Assembly (NCBI RefSeq): GCF_036320965.1
Contig: NC_092271.1
Span: 25,705,036-25,769,035, forward strand
DNA length: 64,000 bases
Reading direction: 5' to 3'
Source: Panulirus ornatus
Lineage: Eukaryota; Arthropoda; Malacostraca; Decapoda; Palinuridae
Made by a program: the position numbers and the translations under genes. Positions within the stretch are counted from its first letter, which is position 1. Each line of letters opens with the position of its first letter. This document shows positions 12,309-23,609 of the stretch, piece after piece. Under the pieces are notes generated by a model, which worked only from the letters and a program-made list of their open reading frames with translations, was not told the DNA's origin and ran no database searches.

Positions 12309-12350
<42 letters not shown>
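12309..12350. repeat. (TG)21 microsatellite
   Basis: Pure run, directly after the 19-mer that is also found at 5047. Confidence 0.99.
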
Positions 12351-12351
<1 letters not shown>

Positions 12352-12359
12352 CTCCCACC

Positions 12360-13032
12360 GCCGTTTGACATTACCCTCCCGGGGTGTGTTCAGCGGAATT
12401 AACACATCACGGAGGAATCTCCAGGAAATACATAGGCTAAAAGTTATGGCCCAACGTGATCGCTGACAACTTTCACTCTTACAATGTAGTTATGAACCTT
12501 GCTAAATAATTCTCTACTTAGTAATGATGACTGAACGCGTGATTACATCCCTTGTGTGACACCTGGGTCACATTAGACCTCGTGCTCAAAAAGTTAACAG
12601 TCTTAATCCAGCTGGTATAACTTCACACACAGCTTCGAGGCACGAGAGTGGTGCTCTTCACGTTCAGTCTGTACTCGGGGTGGAAGGAAGAGCCACATGA
12701 CAGAAACCAGGCTCCTTAAAAAAAAAGAGTCTGCAACTCACCCAATTAGAATAAACGTAGATACTACGAGGCAGTCAGTATGTATGCCAGATGATCCACG
12801 CTGACTACAATTGCCACGCGAATTAAACATGATATCCAGACTGTGAGTTCATACCAGAATTCTTACGATTCTTTGTCGTCCAGATCCCAGGCTGCGCGTA
12901 ACCAGTAAACCGCAGAGCTTAAATTGACAACCGTGACGAGTTCTACTCGACAAAAATGCTCATCTGTTTCCTTCCTGTGGGACTTTTGTTAGTTCTCACG
13001 ACATTAAGTCACATTTCCACAAACGCAACGAG

Positions 13033-13034
<2 letters not shown>
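12360..13034. other. No feature recognised
   Basis: Unique-looking AT-moderate sequence with no repeat structure or coding signal seen. Confidence 0.5.

Positions 13035-13089
<55 letters not shown>
13035..13089. repeat. (AT)n microsatellite
   Basis: Pure run. Confidence 0.99.
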
Positions 13090-13092
<3 letters not shown>

Positions 13093-13189
13093 GCATGACA
13101 GCACCGTTCCCTGCTGAGAATATCGCGAGCACTGAGGACGTGTTAACACAAGTTTTAATTCACTCTGTGCAACATCTTGTCTTTCATGC

Positions 13190-13220
13190 CCATGTTCGCA
13201 ATTTCCCGAGTTAGTGAGGC
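13190..13220 (-). mobile_element. Decayed LINE/SINE tail fragment
   Basis: 'tcgcaatttcccgagttagt' followed by 'gaggcagc' resembles the complement of the shared LINE/SINE tail. The match is short and imperfect, so it is tentative. Confidence 0.4.
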
Positions 13221-14159
13221 AGCACCGGGCACACTAGATGATGGCCTCATTGGCTCACATCTGAGCGAAACACAATGATAAAAGGGGGAAGCAGGAAAGG
13301 CACCATTTTAAAACCGTTGCCAAACAACCCTCCATGTTTTGCTTCGACGGAACGATGACCCTCGCCGGGGCCCAACAGAGAAACGTTTCGCACGTTTATA
13401 ATTAGCCAAACAAAGTGTCTCTTTTTTTACAGGTGACGGAAAACTGACGAAAGCGTCCCTGCACATTTCTCCCGCCTCAGCGGAGTGGCGTAGCGTGGCG
13501 TGGCGCGGCGCGGCGCTACGACAACCTCGGAACAAAGGAAAGCGCTTGCTTGCTTGCTTGCTCGACCCTGAAGCAAGGGAGGAGGAACACGCTCCCGCGG
13601 GAGGACGAACCGGATTCTTCGACCCTCCCCCCCCAAAAAAAAAGGCAGACGGCGTTCCTAAGAGCAGACACAGGTGGGTAGTACACTCACCCTGATCATC
13701 AACGTTAACATCAAACACGCAACTTCGTCATCATCAACCGGTTATACAAAGCCACGCACCCGCCCCACACACCCGCCAAACAAGATATTGAAACACCCAC
13801 ACATTATGGAACTAGGCCGTCCCGTCATCAATCGCTAACCAGGACATCAACTACAAATAAGACTATCGACCAAAAGGTCCTTATTATGAGTTACGAGTAC
13901 ACCAACTGTAATAAGGGATGCATCATGGTCATCATTACACTGCATCGGCTGAAAATAACACGTTCGTAATGACAATTACAACCCACAACATGGACCAATC
14001 TGGCGCCTCAACTCCACGGTTTCATGCGCGTGGACCACAACCCAGGGGGCATCAACCACAAGATCATCAACCCACAACATCAAAAATTAAACAACTAAGC
14101 ATCATTGTGTGGAGGGGGGGGGGGTGATTTCACATTATCATGACAATAACCTTAAGCAT

Positions 14160-14480
14160 GGTTATAATTACTCCATTAAAATAATTCATTTTTTTTTTCC
14201 AAATAATCATTTCTTAACTCTTGCTCATAATTAATGCCACCGAAATGAGTATTTACATGATTATGATAATTAACTAACACTTTGCATAATGATCAACAAA
14301 ATATGCAATATTTTCATAACTCATAATTACCAAGTGCTTGTAAATAATTACTTCCACCAAAATAAGTACCGGTAATGTTTGAATAATTATGACAATTATC
14401 TAGTGCTTTAACATAATTACTTTAATCAGAAAAGGGAATCTTTACATATTTATCATGGGCTTGCACACACCTACTTCCAT
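14160..14480. repeat. AT-rich degenerate repeat
   Basis: Recurring 'ataattacttccaccaaaat', 'gattatgataattaac' and 'aagtgcttgtaaataat' blocks suggest an old tandem structure with long, poorly defined units. Confidence 0.45.
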
Positions 14481-14589
14481 AAATGAAAAAATATATATAT
14501 CAGACAACTGCAGTTCATTTCGTTTAATCAAAATTCGATAAATATAATGCCCTTGATCCCCAGCTACTCTGTTAAGAATGATGATGATG

Positions 14590-15474
14590 ATAAGAAAAAT
14601 TCTTTATTCATAACTTGCCACGCTGTTCCTGCATTAGCGAGGTAGCGTCAAGAATGAACGAACAAAGGCTTCGTTTGCACAACACATCCACTCTCGAGTA
14701 TAATGAACTAAAACCAGGGCACACCATCCACAAGCGATGCCACACAGACTTTACCATATCGCCCCCCATGCATCATGTCGATCCAGTTTATTCCAATCCA
14801 ATGCACGCTTCTCATCTTCCTGGATGTTCAGGCCCCGATACCCCTGAGCCTCCGTCACTCCAGCCTTCCATCTCTTTCTTGGTCTCCCTCTCCTCCTGTC
14901 TTTCTCCACTTCTGACACGCTGATCCTCTCAGTCAAGTCTTTCTTCGCTGATCCCCTCCTCCATGTCTTCGAATCGTCTCAGCACACCCTGCTGGTCAAC
15001 TCTCATGGTCAGATTACGCTTATAGTGGTACACTTCTCTCTTTGCACTGTCATACCGCTTACAGTGGCACACCTCTCTCTCTTGCACTGTCATACCGCTT
15101 ACAGTGGCACACCTCTCTCTTGCACTGTCATACCACACACGATAAACCCGTCTCGTATCATATATTATTGTCCAGGGACACTCCCCAATCTTATGTCGAT
15201 ACTTTCAAGCATAAAACACTTTTTTTTCCCCTAAGAGACACCGAGTGGCCTCACCTTCCACACACTCCACAACGCTCCCGAGACCTAACCCCCCCGCCCC
15301 CCCGCTCTTGGAGACCACCCTATGACTCACTTCAGCGTCCATGACTGCATCCGCTGCCAAGTCGACTCCCACTTACCTAAAGCACTCCAATTCCTCTTGT
15401 CCCTCCCTCCTGGTTAACCATATATACAAACATGGCTTCTCTCCCTTCGTTGTGTATCATTACTTTTCGTCCGT

Positions 15475-15480
<6 letters not shown>
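14590..15480 (-). pseudogene. Non-LTR retrotransposon relic (RGRPRKRW family), 3' part
   Basis: Minus-strand reading gives, from the upstream side, LGVELAADAVMDAEVSHRV (about 15400-15310), then MRVDQQGVLRRFEDMEEG (about 15010-14950), then RRRGRPRKRWKAGVTEA (about 14905-14855). These fit the thumb and C-terminal region of LINEs ending 'VLRWFGHMERM...RGRPRxRWxDGV'. It then runs into a 3' UTR containing 'gctacctcgctaatgc' complement near 14632-14647 and an AT-rich end. Frameshifts and a local 38-40-bp triplication (15018-15135) break the frame. It is the same family as the fragment at 43385-43653. The clade is left open. Confidence 0.75.
15018..15135 (-). repeat. 38-40-bp triplication within LINE relic
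   Basis: Three consecutive copies of a unit starting 'gcttayagtggyacacytc' begin at about 15018, 15057 and 15097. The middle unit carries two extra bases in its 'ctctctct' run. They lie inside the minus-strand LINE relic. Confidence 0.9.
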
Positions 15481-15531
<51 letters not shown>

Positions 15532-15538
15532 TAATAAT
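15478..15538. repeat. (AAT)n microsatellite
   Basis: About 17 units plus gataataat. It abuts the 5' edge of the minus-strand LINE relic. Confidence 0.98.
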
Positions 15539-15844
15539 AGGCTTAGATGACAACCAGGCCTTGGGGACGAACTAGACTTTAGATAATAAGTCAGTTAAAT
15601 CGCAAGGTCAGTAAGGCCAGACAAGCTTAACTAGAGATGTCCAGTCGGACGATCCTGTTCAGGCTGCCCCGTGGGAAGGGCGGGGTTGGTTGCGGGAGGT
15701 TGTAAAGAAGCTGTTTACGTAAGGGGTCTATTTCACCATGTCTCCGTAGTCTTCAGGGGCTGTCAACACTTTAAGCAAAGTAGCCTGCTCAGTGAGGTTA
15801 ACATAGTTATTTCTGGAGGGCTGTAAACAAGTAGTTTACGTTAC

Positions 15845-16075
15845 ATCTCTTGTTCTGTGCAGTTAATATGGTCCTTAGGGGCTACATACAGTTTACTTAA
15901 GATCTCTTGTTCAATGCAGTTAACATGGCCTTGAGGCTGTAAACAGTTTACGCAAGATCTATTGTTCAATGCATTTAACACGGCCTTGAGGCTGTAAACA
16001 GTTTGCGTATCATATTTTGTTCAAACTATCTAACACGGCTTTTAGGCTGTAAACAGTTTACATAAAATCTGCGCA
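15845..16075. repeat. 55-58-bp tandem repeat
   Basis: Four units begin at 'tgttct/tgttca' positions 15850, 15908, 15963 and 16018 and share 'aatgcagttaacatggcctt' and 'gaggctgtaaacagtttac'. Weaker relatives extend from about 15690 and out to about 16450 ('cagtacagtttacgtgacct'). Confidence 0.85.
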
Positions 16076-16548
16076 ACGCACTTAACAGGTATTGTTACCG
16101 GACTCCGCCGGTTTGGGGCTACAAAGAAAATTAAAAAAAAAAAAAGTCCCTACTGGCTAGGCTGTATCACCATCAGTTGACGAAAGTCTCGTCAAACAAC
16201 TTCTCGCCTCAAAGGAGACCATCCTAACCCTGCTAATTAGTATAGCGCGTGATTCATCTCCATAAGCGGTAATCTGCTCACGCAATACATCCTGGTCAGT
16301 AGTTAACATGGTCCTCTCGGGGCTTGAAGCAGTCTACCAAAAAAAAGGTCTCCTATTCAGTACAGTTTACGTGACCTTTAAGGGTCGTCAAGCTTCCATA
16401 AGGTCACCTGTTCAGTATACTTCTTGCGTGGTCTTGCCGTGAAGTAACTCATGCGAGTTCTGTGGCTCAGCACTAAAAATGACTTGGTCTTTAACACCGT
16501 CAAACTTATAAATGTTTTTTCTGTTTACTTCAAGAATTCATTCATTTG

Positions 16549-16550
<2 letters not shown>

Positions 16551-16634
<84 letters not shown>
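16551..16634. repeat. (TC)16(TA)26 compound microsatellite
   Basis: Pure runs with one switch point at 16582/16583. Confidence 0.99.
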
Positions 16635-16638
<4 letters not shown>

Positions 16639-17225
16639 CGTCTTTTAATTTCATTACATCAATAAATCTATTTTTTTCTATCATTTCACGAGCCATATTA
16701 CGTACCTTTTCAAAGGAAGTTAATCTTCCTATCGTTTGATAATTTAGGAGCTGCATATCCTCAAAAAAAAAAAGACCCGTTTTCCCTAACAATTCATAAG
16801 AACAGTTTCACGCAACTCGCCCTCCTCACACTCACACTCACACTCGAGTTGAGCCGTCATCTACGGCTCAAGTATCGTCTGGCGCTCGACCTCATCAATC
16901 CTCCTTGACACTAGGGCGTACCACCGACCCCAGCCGGGAGTACCTGGAGGGGAGGAGAGGAGGAGGAGGAGGAGTAAGAGGAAGGGGGAGAGAGTGTGGG
17001 TGGCAGCCATTGGCCAAGTGGTAACGCGGTCGCCTCACGTTCTGCAACCCCTGAGGGTGGGGGGTGAGGTGGTGTGGGAGGGTGGGGGTCTTGTGGGATC
17101 CGCCAGCCGAAGAACGGGGATTGGTGGTGACGCCGCGGTCGACCACGGCAGGAGACACTTACCACATCACACGTGCAAGACGAACTGCGGGTAAGGCTGC
17201 TGTATGGTAATTATGAACCATTACC

Positions 17226-17228
<3 letters not shown>

Positions 17229-17285
<57 letters not shown>
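17229..17285. repeat. (CT)n microsatellite
   Basis: Pure run. Confidence 0.99.
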
Positions 17286-17288
<3 letters not shown>

Positions 17289-17384
17289 TGTGTATGTGTA
17301 ATTATGTCGCTGCTCATGACGGGGAGGGAGCCGAGCCTTACCTACTCTCGTGGGAAGCTCCACCCCCCTCTCCCCACCCCCTCT

Positions 17385-18050
17385 CATCTTTTGGACCTTC
17401 TCCATTCTCGTCCAACTTCTCAAACTTCTGCATCCTACTGGAACTCACAGTGTCATTCCTCGGTGCACTCCACTCATCCACAACTCTTACACCATTAAAG
17501 TACTTCGTTATTTTTTTTTTTCCTTTACACTTTTCTTGCTCAAAGTTATGTTTGTGGCCTCTGGTTGATCTACCCTTGCATCTATCAAAGAACTGCTCGC
17601 TGGTGACATCATAAAACTGCTTAAAAAACTTATAGGTTCTCTATTCTTTAAGCTCCTTTAAGTGCGTTGACCAAACTTGAGAAACATATTCTAATACAGG
17701 CCTCAAATAAGATGTAAATAGCTGGCATTATACTTCCTTAACCATATATCTGATGGCTATCATTGTATATGCCAGCATGGAACTCGTCTACTATACTGTT
17801 TTTCTAATGTGTGATCCTGGCGGCAGATAACATTTATACTGAGGACTTTCACTATGTCCCATCCTCATTACTATACATGTGCAGTCATCTATATGTACCT
17901 GTACTGTACGAGGAAGGAGTTCTACACTCGTGAGGCCCCATCTCTTAAACTTTCTTTACTATCATTCAACTTTTTAGACTCATGTATGCTATATGTCTCA
18001 GTCTTATTCACTATCTTCCCTTCTTTCACTACTTTTACATTATAAAAGTG
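17385..18050 (-). pseudogene. CR1-like LINE relic, C-terminal part
   Basis: Read on the minus strand, the interval yields scattered motifs of a CR1-like reverse transcriptase C-terminus. LEYVSQVWSTHLKELK (about 17700-17650) matches 'LEYAVQVWSPHLxKDI'. EQFFDRCKGRSTRGHKHNF (about 17600-17540) matches 'E.FF......TRGH..KL'. RVVDEWSAP (about 17480) matches 'RVVDxWNxLP'. There are interrupting stops and frame changes, and the upstream part is more decayed. It runs opposite to the CR1-like relic at 6940-7925 and is probably from a different subfamily. It is 5'-truncated near 18050 and a (GT)n array follows at 18092. Confidence 0.75.
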
Positions 18051-18089
18051 CTGTACTTCATTATATCTTTTCCAACAAGTTTTTTGGTT

Positions 18090-18091
<2 letters not shown>

Positions 18092-18144
<53 letters not shown>

Positions 18145-18169
18145 TATGTGTGTGAGTGTGTGTGTGTGT

Positions 18170-18201
<32 letters not shown>
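18092..18201. repeat. (GT)n microsatellite, interrupted
   Basis: About 55 units with TT, TA and GA interruptions. Confidence 0.98.
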
Positions 18202-18205
<4 letters not shown>

Positions 18206-18264
18206 TCTTCCAAACGTATAATTCAATTCAACTACATCTTTTTCCTCTCACATCCCTAAACCTC

Positions 18265-18455
18265 TTGAGTACGACAATACGACCCTTGATCACGACGGCC
18301 TGACCCATGAGCACGACAGAACCAGCATGACCCTTAGGTATGGTGGTCTGGCCTTTGACCAGGCCATTCAGGGTCGGGGTCAAAGGCCAGGCCTACATAC
18401 CCAAAGATCGTACCGTCATGCTTAAGGGTCGTACCCGTCATGCCCGAGGGTTAAA
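18265..18455. repeat. Foldback-like repeat copy, clearest palindrome
   Basis: Left units such as 'cttgatcacgacggcctgac' precede a perfect 13-bp inverted pair, ctggcctttgacc (18348-18360) and ggtcaaaggccag (18378-18390), with a 17-base loop. Pairing continues outward as 'taggtatggtggt' with 'gcctacatacc', with mismatches. The right units are 'gatcgtaccgtcatgcttaa' and 'gggtcgtacccgtcatgccc'. Confidence 0.8.
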
Positions 18456-18649
18456 CACACTGTTGGTGAGGGTGTAAATACCACTCAGCTCGCTTTACGA
18501 CTGGAGGCCGGGGACTCAGAATAGCTCCCATGGGATCCTGAGCCTCCGTAGTAATGGCGGAAAAGAGCTGTTGGTTAAAAGGATAGCAAACATGGAAGCA
18601 GGAGAGAGATGACTTTAAAATAAAATGGTGGAGGTGAATTTTTTTTTTT

Positions 18650-18995
18650 TTGGGGGGGGAGGTCGGTGGTGGCAGTGGGTGGTTGTGGTAGAGGATGGTG
18701 TTTGTGGTTGTTGTGGATGGTATGGGGTGGTGGATGGTGTTGGTGGTGGTAGTGGATGGTAGGGTGTGGTGGTGGATGGTGGTGGTGGTAATGGATGGTA
18801 GGAGTTGGGTGGTGATGGAAGGGGAGGGATGGTGGCAGTGGTCCTGGTGATGGTACTGTAATATGATGGTGGTGGTGGGGGGAGAGAAGTGCTGGTAGCA
18901 GTGATGTTGGAAGAGGCGGGTGGTGGTGGTGGAAGACGAGGTGGTGACGGCAGGGTAGACGGCAGTGGTGATAACACTTGTGGTCGCGGTGGCAG
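18650..18995. repeat. G-rich (TGG)n-like minisatellite
   Basis: Long run of 'ggtggtggtggatggt'-type sequence with marked G/C strand asymmetry. It merges into (GA)n at 19013. It gives long chance frames on the minus strand (Pro/His/Thr-rich). Confidence 0.85.
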
Positions 18996-19010
18996 TAGTT
19001 GTGGTGGAGG

Positions 19011-19012
<2 letters not shown>

Positions 19013-19088
<76 letters not shown>
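19013..19088. repeat. (GA)38 microsatellite
   Basis: Pure run. Confidence 0.99.
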
Positions 19089-19092
<4 letters not shown>

Positions 19093-19317
19093 CTCTAAAA
19101 AGAAAAAGAAAATATACCACACGAGGAATGAAATGTTAAAAAGTGTAAACTACATAACATGTTTATATGTGGTGAAAATGTTTGCTTCTTAAATGATGAC
19201 GCTACAAATCAACAGCAGAAACAGGATTAAATGCAAGTATTTCATTCGATATTTCTTTCAGTCTTTCCATCCTACGTTATAATCTCTGCTATGCAAGTTC
19301 ACAGCATCTAGTCTAAA

Positions 19318-19352
19318 TACTACTACTACTACTAATAATAATAATATTATTA

Positions 19353-19392
<40 letters not shown>

Positions 19393-19495
19393 TATTATCA
19401 TTATTATTACCATTATCATTATTGTATTATAACAATAACATTATCATCATTACCAGTTTCATTAGCATTATTATTATCATTATCATCATTGTTAT
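19318..19495. repeat. (ACT)n/(TTA)n trinucleotide region
   Basis: Imperfect trinucleotide repeats with ATC and ATT variants. Confidence 0.95.
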
Positions 19496-19817
19496 CGAAA
19501 GATCTACGGAGTCTCGAATACATGAAAAATGATACACGTTCATCGCATACTCCACCCTTGTAGACTTGCCACAATTTTCTATTCTGAGGGAGCGTAATAC
19601 TGGAAGTTGTCCATCTGCTGCCCTGCTCTCATTCCCTCACAAAGACGCTAACCCCAAACGGGGTCGGGGTGGACACGTGCTCACTAACACACAGACCTTG
19701 GCTTGGTAGGGAGGCCGCAGCCTTGTCAAGTGTGGTCACAGGCGGCCTCACATAAAGAGTGAAGTGGTTGCCTCGAAACGCTCTGCATAAGTATAGCTAG
19801 AATGTTTCCTTACTAAG

Positions 19818-19950
19818 GCATGATGGAAAGATCCTTGGGCACGATGGAATGATCCTTGAGCACGATGGAATGATCCTTGAGCACGATGGAATGATTCTTG
19901 AGCACAAAGGTATGTCTGATCTCTGTGAACGTCGACCCCTTGGGTGCGAT
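19818..19950. repeat. Foldback-family left-arm array
   Basis: Four ~22-bp units of the type 'gatccttgagcacgatggaa' and a diverged end 'gaccccttgggtgcgat'. There is no right arm. Confidence 0.75.
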
Positions 19951-20339
19951 AGCCTAGTCGTGCTCAGTGTGTTATATACACGTCTTCATAAAAATGGAAA
20001 TTCCCTCGTTTATCTGGCAAGCAAATTCCAGTATGTAAATTAACATATCTCATTATAAACATAAAACGAATCGAGTCCAGGAAAATATGGCGCCCATTAA
20101 TTTTGAACTTCGCCCTCCGGACGGAATCTTCCTCGTCAGGGCATTTCAAAAGAGAGCCAAACTGATGATGCCATATATATACCATTTGTGCATTATGATA
20201 TATATATATATTCCAGTTATCAGTATACAACGAACCATTCGAAAATCACTTTCTGGACAAGTGGTAAATCCTACCCTCTTGCGCACAGATGATATAATCT
20301 CAGATTACATTAGACTAATCTTCGGCCTGATCCTAAACT

Positions 20340-20450
20340 ACCAGGTGGTCAGAAGCCAAGCGAATCATACCCGCGGGTCGTACCGTCCGAACTCAACGGT
20401 CGTAAGGTCGCACTCAATGGTCGTATCGTTGGTTTCGAGGACGTTAACAT
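20340..20450. repeat. Foldback-family right-arm fragment
   Basis: Units 'ggtcgtaccgtccgaactca', 'cggtcgtaaggtcgcactca' and 'atggtcgtatcg' are complementary in type to the left arms elsewhere. Confidence 0.6.
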
Positions 20451-20787
20451 GGTGCATACTGTTGTAGCCTGTGTCTGTTCTAAGCAGCAAGCCCCCAGCC
20501 TGGCAGGTCGCCATATGGCACAGCCTCCAATGCTTTCCCGCTCGACTCTAAATAACCTGAACACTCCGAAGGGGGTGTGTGAAAAAAAGTTAACCTGAAC
20601 GCTAAATTCACAGTGCAGGTGCCTCTCGGACTATTAAGATTATTTTCGAAATTATTCTAACAAGGGAATGCGTGTTTATAAACAGGCATACTAGGAGAAT
20701 GTACGACTACTGTAAAATCTAACTCTCATGTATGAGGCTGGGAGTCAACAGAGCTCAAGGTCATAAAGCTTGAGTCTGTGCCACTGG

Positions 20788-21071
20788 TCAAACGTACGAA
20801 ACACAATTACAACAGGACCACCAGGATCCCCTTTTATGGAGCTCTCGTAGCTTCAAGGGTGTGCTCAATAACGAGTAGGAAAATGATGGATTCCTTTCCA
20901 GAGAAAGTCTAGCTTCGTTTCTTCGATGTATATCAACTAACTTATATTTCTCTCTTGTGTCTCCCCTGATGATGTGATCATTACACGAAAGTGTACTTGG
21001 GAACTTAACGTGTTTCATTTTCTCCGTGGACTTATAGGAATATCTCGATCACGCGCAAAATTGTGATCCTT

Positions 21072-21075
<4 letters not shown>
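20788..21075 (+). repeat. Dispersed repeat with hammerhead-like motif (copy 1)
   Basis: About 150 bp of this interval (roughly 20920-21060) aligns by eye with 32640-32775: both share the 'gatcattacacgaaagtg' core, 'cttgggaactta', 'tgtttcatttt' and 'gatcacgcg'. It ends next to an (AT)n array at 21076. The 41-nt stretch 20962-21002 matches a type I hammerhead layout. It has CTGATGA (20966-20972) and GAAA (20987-20990), with a 3-bp stem II (GTG/CAC), a palindromic stem III (20990-20997), an NUH-type CUU, and stem I TCCC/GGGA. Penelope-like retroelements are known to carry such motifs in their terminal repeats. Assignment to that class is inference, as no reverse transcriptase or GIY-YIG coding sequence is visible here. 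Confidence 0.55.

Positions 21076-21139
<64 letters not shown>
21076..21139. repeat. (TA)n microsatellite
   Basis: Follows the hammerhead-motif repeat. Confidence 0.99.
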
Positions 21140-21290
<151 letters not shown>

Positions 21291-21880
21291 AATCACCGAA
21301 AAATATTTAATCATCCACCTTTTCTCAATGAAAAGAAAAAAAATCTTAATGCCCCGACCCATTTTCCTTCCTACATTCTTATTCATTTTCAGGTCACTGC
21401 ATGACGCTAAGAACCCACACCCGACTCTTGAAAATGAAGCAATATATCTCAGTAAAGTCTCGTGTTGACTGGACGGTATGAAAGCCATGCAAGTTAGCAA
21501 CCGTTATAGTACCAGCTGCCATGCCATGGAGTTATGCGTGTTACAGCAGCTATTACCTGAGGCAATGAAGTCGATACAATAAGTGTATTCAGTGACCGAA
21601 TCATTCCTATATGCTCAGTGACATCACATTTCTGTATACTCTGACACGTCCAAGGAAACTCGAGGATTTCCAAAAGGGGCGTAATAACTCACAGAAAGTT
21701 CTGTTACTGGTGCAGTAAAATGGAAGCAACCCAGCCATCACGCAGACATGTTTCATTGAGTTTATTTTCGACAAAGAATATTTACTGCAACGTAAATTAC
21801 AGGTGTCCTTTAAACATTAACCCAGAACTTTTGGATACAGGTATATCTCACTGACCTAACCTTTAAACATCCACTACACT

Positions 21881-21893
21881 ATCTATCTATCTA

Positions 21894-21968
<75 letters not shown>
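21881..21968. repeat. (ATCT)4(AT)36 microsatellite
   Basis: Tetranucleotide start passing into AT. Confidence 0.99.
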
Positions 21969-21970
<2 letters not shown>

Positions 21971-22080
21971 CATAGACGTGTTTCTCGTATATGTTTTAAC
22001 TTGACGATCTCTAAAAGTGATGCAAAAGGTATCAACACCACTAATCAATTTATCACTTACGCATTTTAAGAAACCCTACC

Positions 22081-22083
<3 letters not shown>

Positions 22084-22158
<75 letters not shown>
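22084..22158. repeat. (AT)n microsatellite
   Basis: Abuts the SINE copy at 22159. Confidence 0.99.
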
Positions 22159-22161
<3 letters not shown>

Positions 22162-22390
22162 GATTAAGAATACTTCCCACGTATTCCCTGCGTGTCGTAG
22201 AAGGCGACTAAAAGGGGAGGGAGCGGGGGGCTGGAAATCCTCCCCTCTTTTTTTTTTTTTTTTTTTTTTCCAAAAAGAAGGAACAGAGAATTGGGCCAGG
22301 TGAGGGTATTCCCTCAAAGGCCCAGTCCTCTGTTCTTAACGCTACCTCGCTAATGCGGGAAATGGCGAATAGTTTGAAAGAAAAGAAAGA
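22159..22390 (+). mobile_element. 5'-truncated SINE copy
   Basis: It has the body 'gtcgtagaaggcgactaaaa', a T run (about 22249-22269), 'cccagtcctctgttcttaac', and the tail 'gctacctcgctaatgcggga' followed by an A/G-rich end. The tRNA-like head is missing; the copy starts exactly at the end of an (AT)n array. Confidence 0.8.
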
Positions 22391-23529
22391 TCAACATATA
22401 TATTTCTTAGTACAAACTGTAAATAAAAGAATTTACACCTATTCCAGGCAACGTGCATTAGATCTATCGAGAATAATCCAGGAACGTTGCTTCTCTTGTT
22501 TTATTTGAAAAGAAAAACAAACCAGAGAGAAACACGCATGGTGCAGCATATTTCTCAATAAACGTGTTGTGTCTTCGTAGATAATGCTTTATGCATTATC
22601 AACGGACTAGTAAACAATGACGCGGTACGAGAACATTTCCCTGCGTGGCAGCGAACACATTGATCAGGCAGATCCAGCTCCGACTGTACCGAGAAAATTG
22701 AATATATCATTGATCTGTATTGAATAATGTCTCACTACTTAAACTTATTTCTGATCCAACGATTTGATACACATAAAGATGTGTCAATATTTCATGGTGC
22801 TACTAATGTATATATAACTGACCTTTGGAAGGAAAAAAAGAAGTCTGCACGGCAAATTTACCCAAAATCAAGCAATTTTTCATGGGACCTTTTCAGGCAA
22901 AGAAGATACGTAAACTAACAACAGCAAAAGTACTACTTACGACTTATTATTCTGCCAATCACTGAAGGTGACCATATTCCGCTGTTCAATTCACATGCCT
23001 CCTTAACCGACCGCAACTTGGATTTTTTTTTCACGAATAAACGAACAAAAATTAAATAAAGGTCACGACATTTATCGTAAAATATTTCTGCGCCTAGTAA
23101 ATCGGCATAGGGCCCCGTTAAGACGCTGGCTTTTATTATCAATGGAAAACTAACCACTTCAATGTGTGCACTTGTAAGGCGTTCAACACCGCTACACATA
23201 TCCTCTCTTTCCATGCAATGATGTGAAAATGAAATAAAAAAATAGATAATTTATTTTTCATCTGCATGAAGAAAGAAAAACGTTCAGTTAGGATGGTTAT
23301 AAATAGCCAGATACTTGGAACTATACCATAACTGTATTGAAACTTGTCTTCGCATCATCATAATTGTGAAAACAATTTTGCGTTGATCATGTTCCCCTCC
23401 GGACGCAAGTTTTGAGGCCTGGGAGAGGAATGAGGTTTACAGCTCTCCATCAGCTTACTTAAGTTGATGCTCAAGATATCTTAACGTCCATGGGACTTGA
23501 GAAAAACACGTTTGTGTGATATAAAAGCG

Positions 23530-23602
23530 AACCCCTGGTGGGACTCGAACCCACAATCCTTGGCTTAGGAGGCCAATGCCTTATCCATTGGGCCACAGGG
23601 GC
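23530..23602 (-). tRNA. tRNA-Arg (anticodon CCT)
   Basis: Seen: the minus strand folds into a complete cloverleaf. The 7-bp acceptor stem is GCCCCTG with CAGGGGT (the first pair is G-U). The D arm is GCCC..GGC. The anticodon stem TTGGC/GCCAA encloses loop CTCCTAA, giving anticodon CCT, which reads the arginine codon AGG. The variable loop is short, and the T arm is GTGGG-TTCGAGT-CCCAC. There is no intron. A TTTT run four bases past the discriminator (plus-strand 23523-23526) fits a Pol III terminator. The internal B box GGTTCGAGTCC is intact. The base after the acceptor stem (position 73) is U on this strand, which is unusual because A or G is common there. No second tRNA lies nearby. The gene is probably functional, as no stem is broken. 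Confidence 0.95.
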
Positions 23603-23609
23603 TTGTTCT

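Noticed and set aside
16995..17060. Perfect A-box-like TGGCCAAGTGG suggesting a tRNA or SINE head
   Set aside because: No B box at the right distance and no foldable cloverleaf.
18451..19122. 223-codon minus-strand frame rich in Thr, Pro, His and Ser
   Set aside because: Produced by the TGG/GGT-type minisatellite plus (GA)n; no unique domain.
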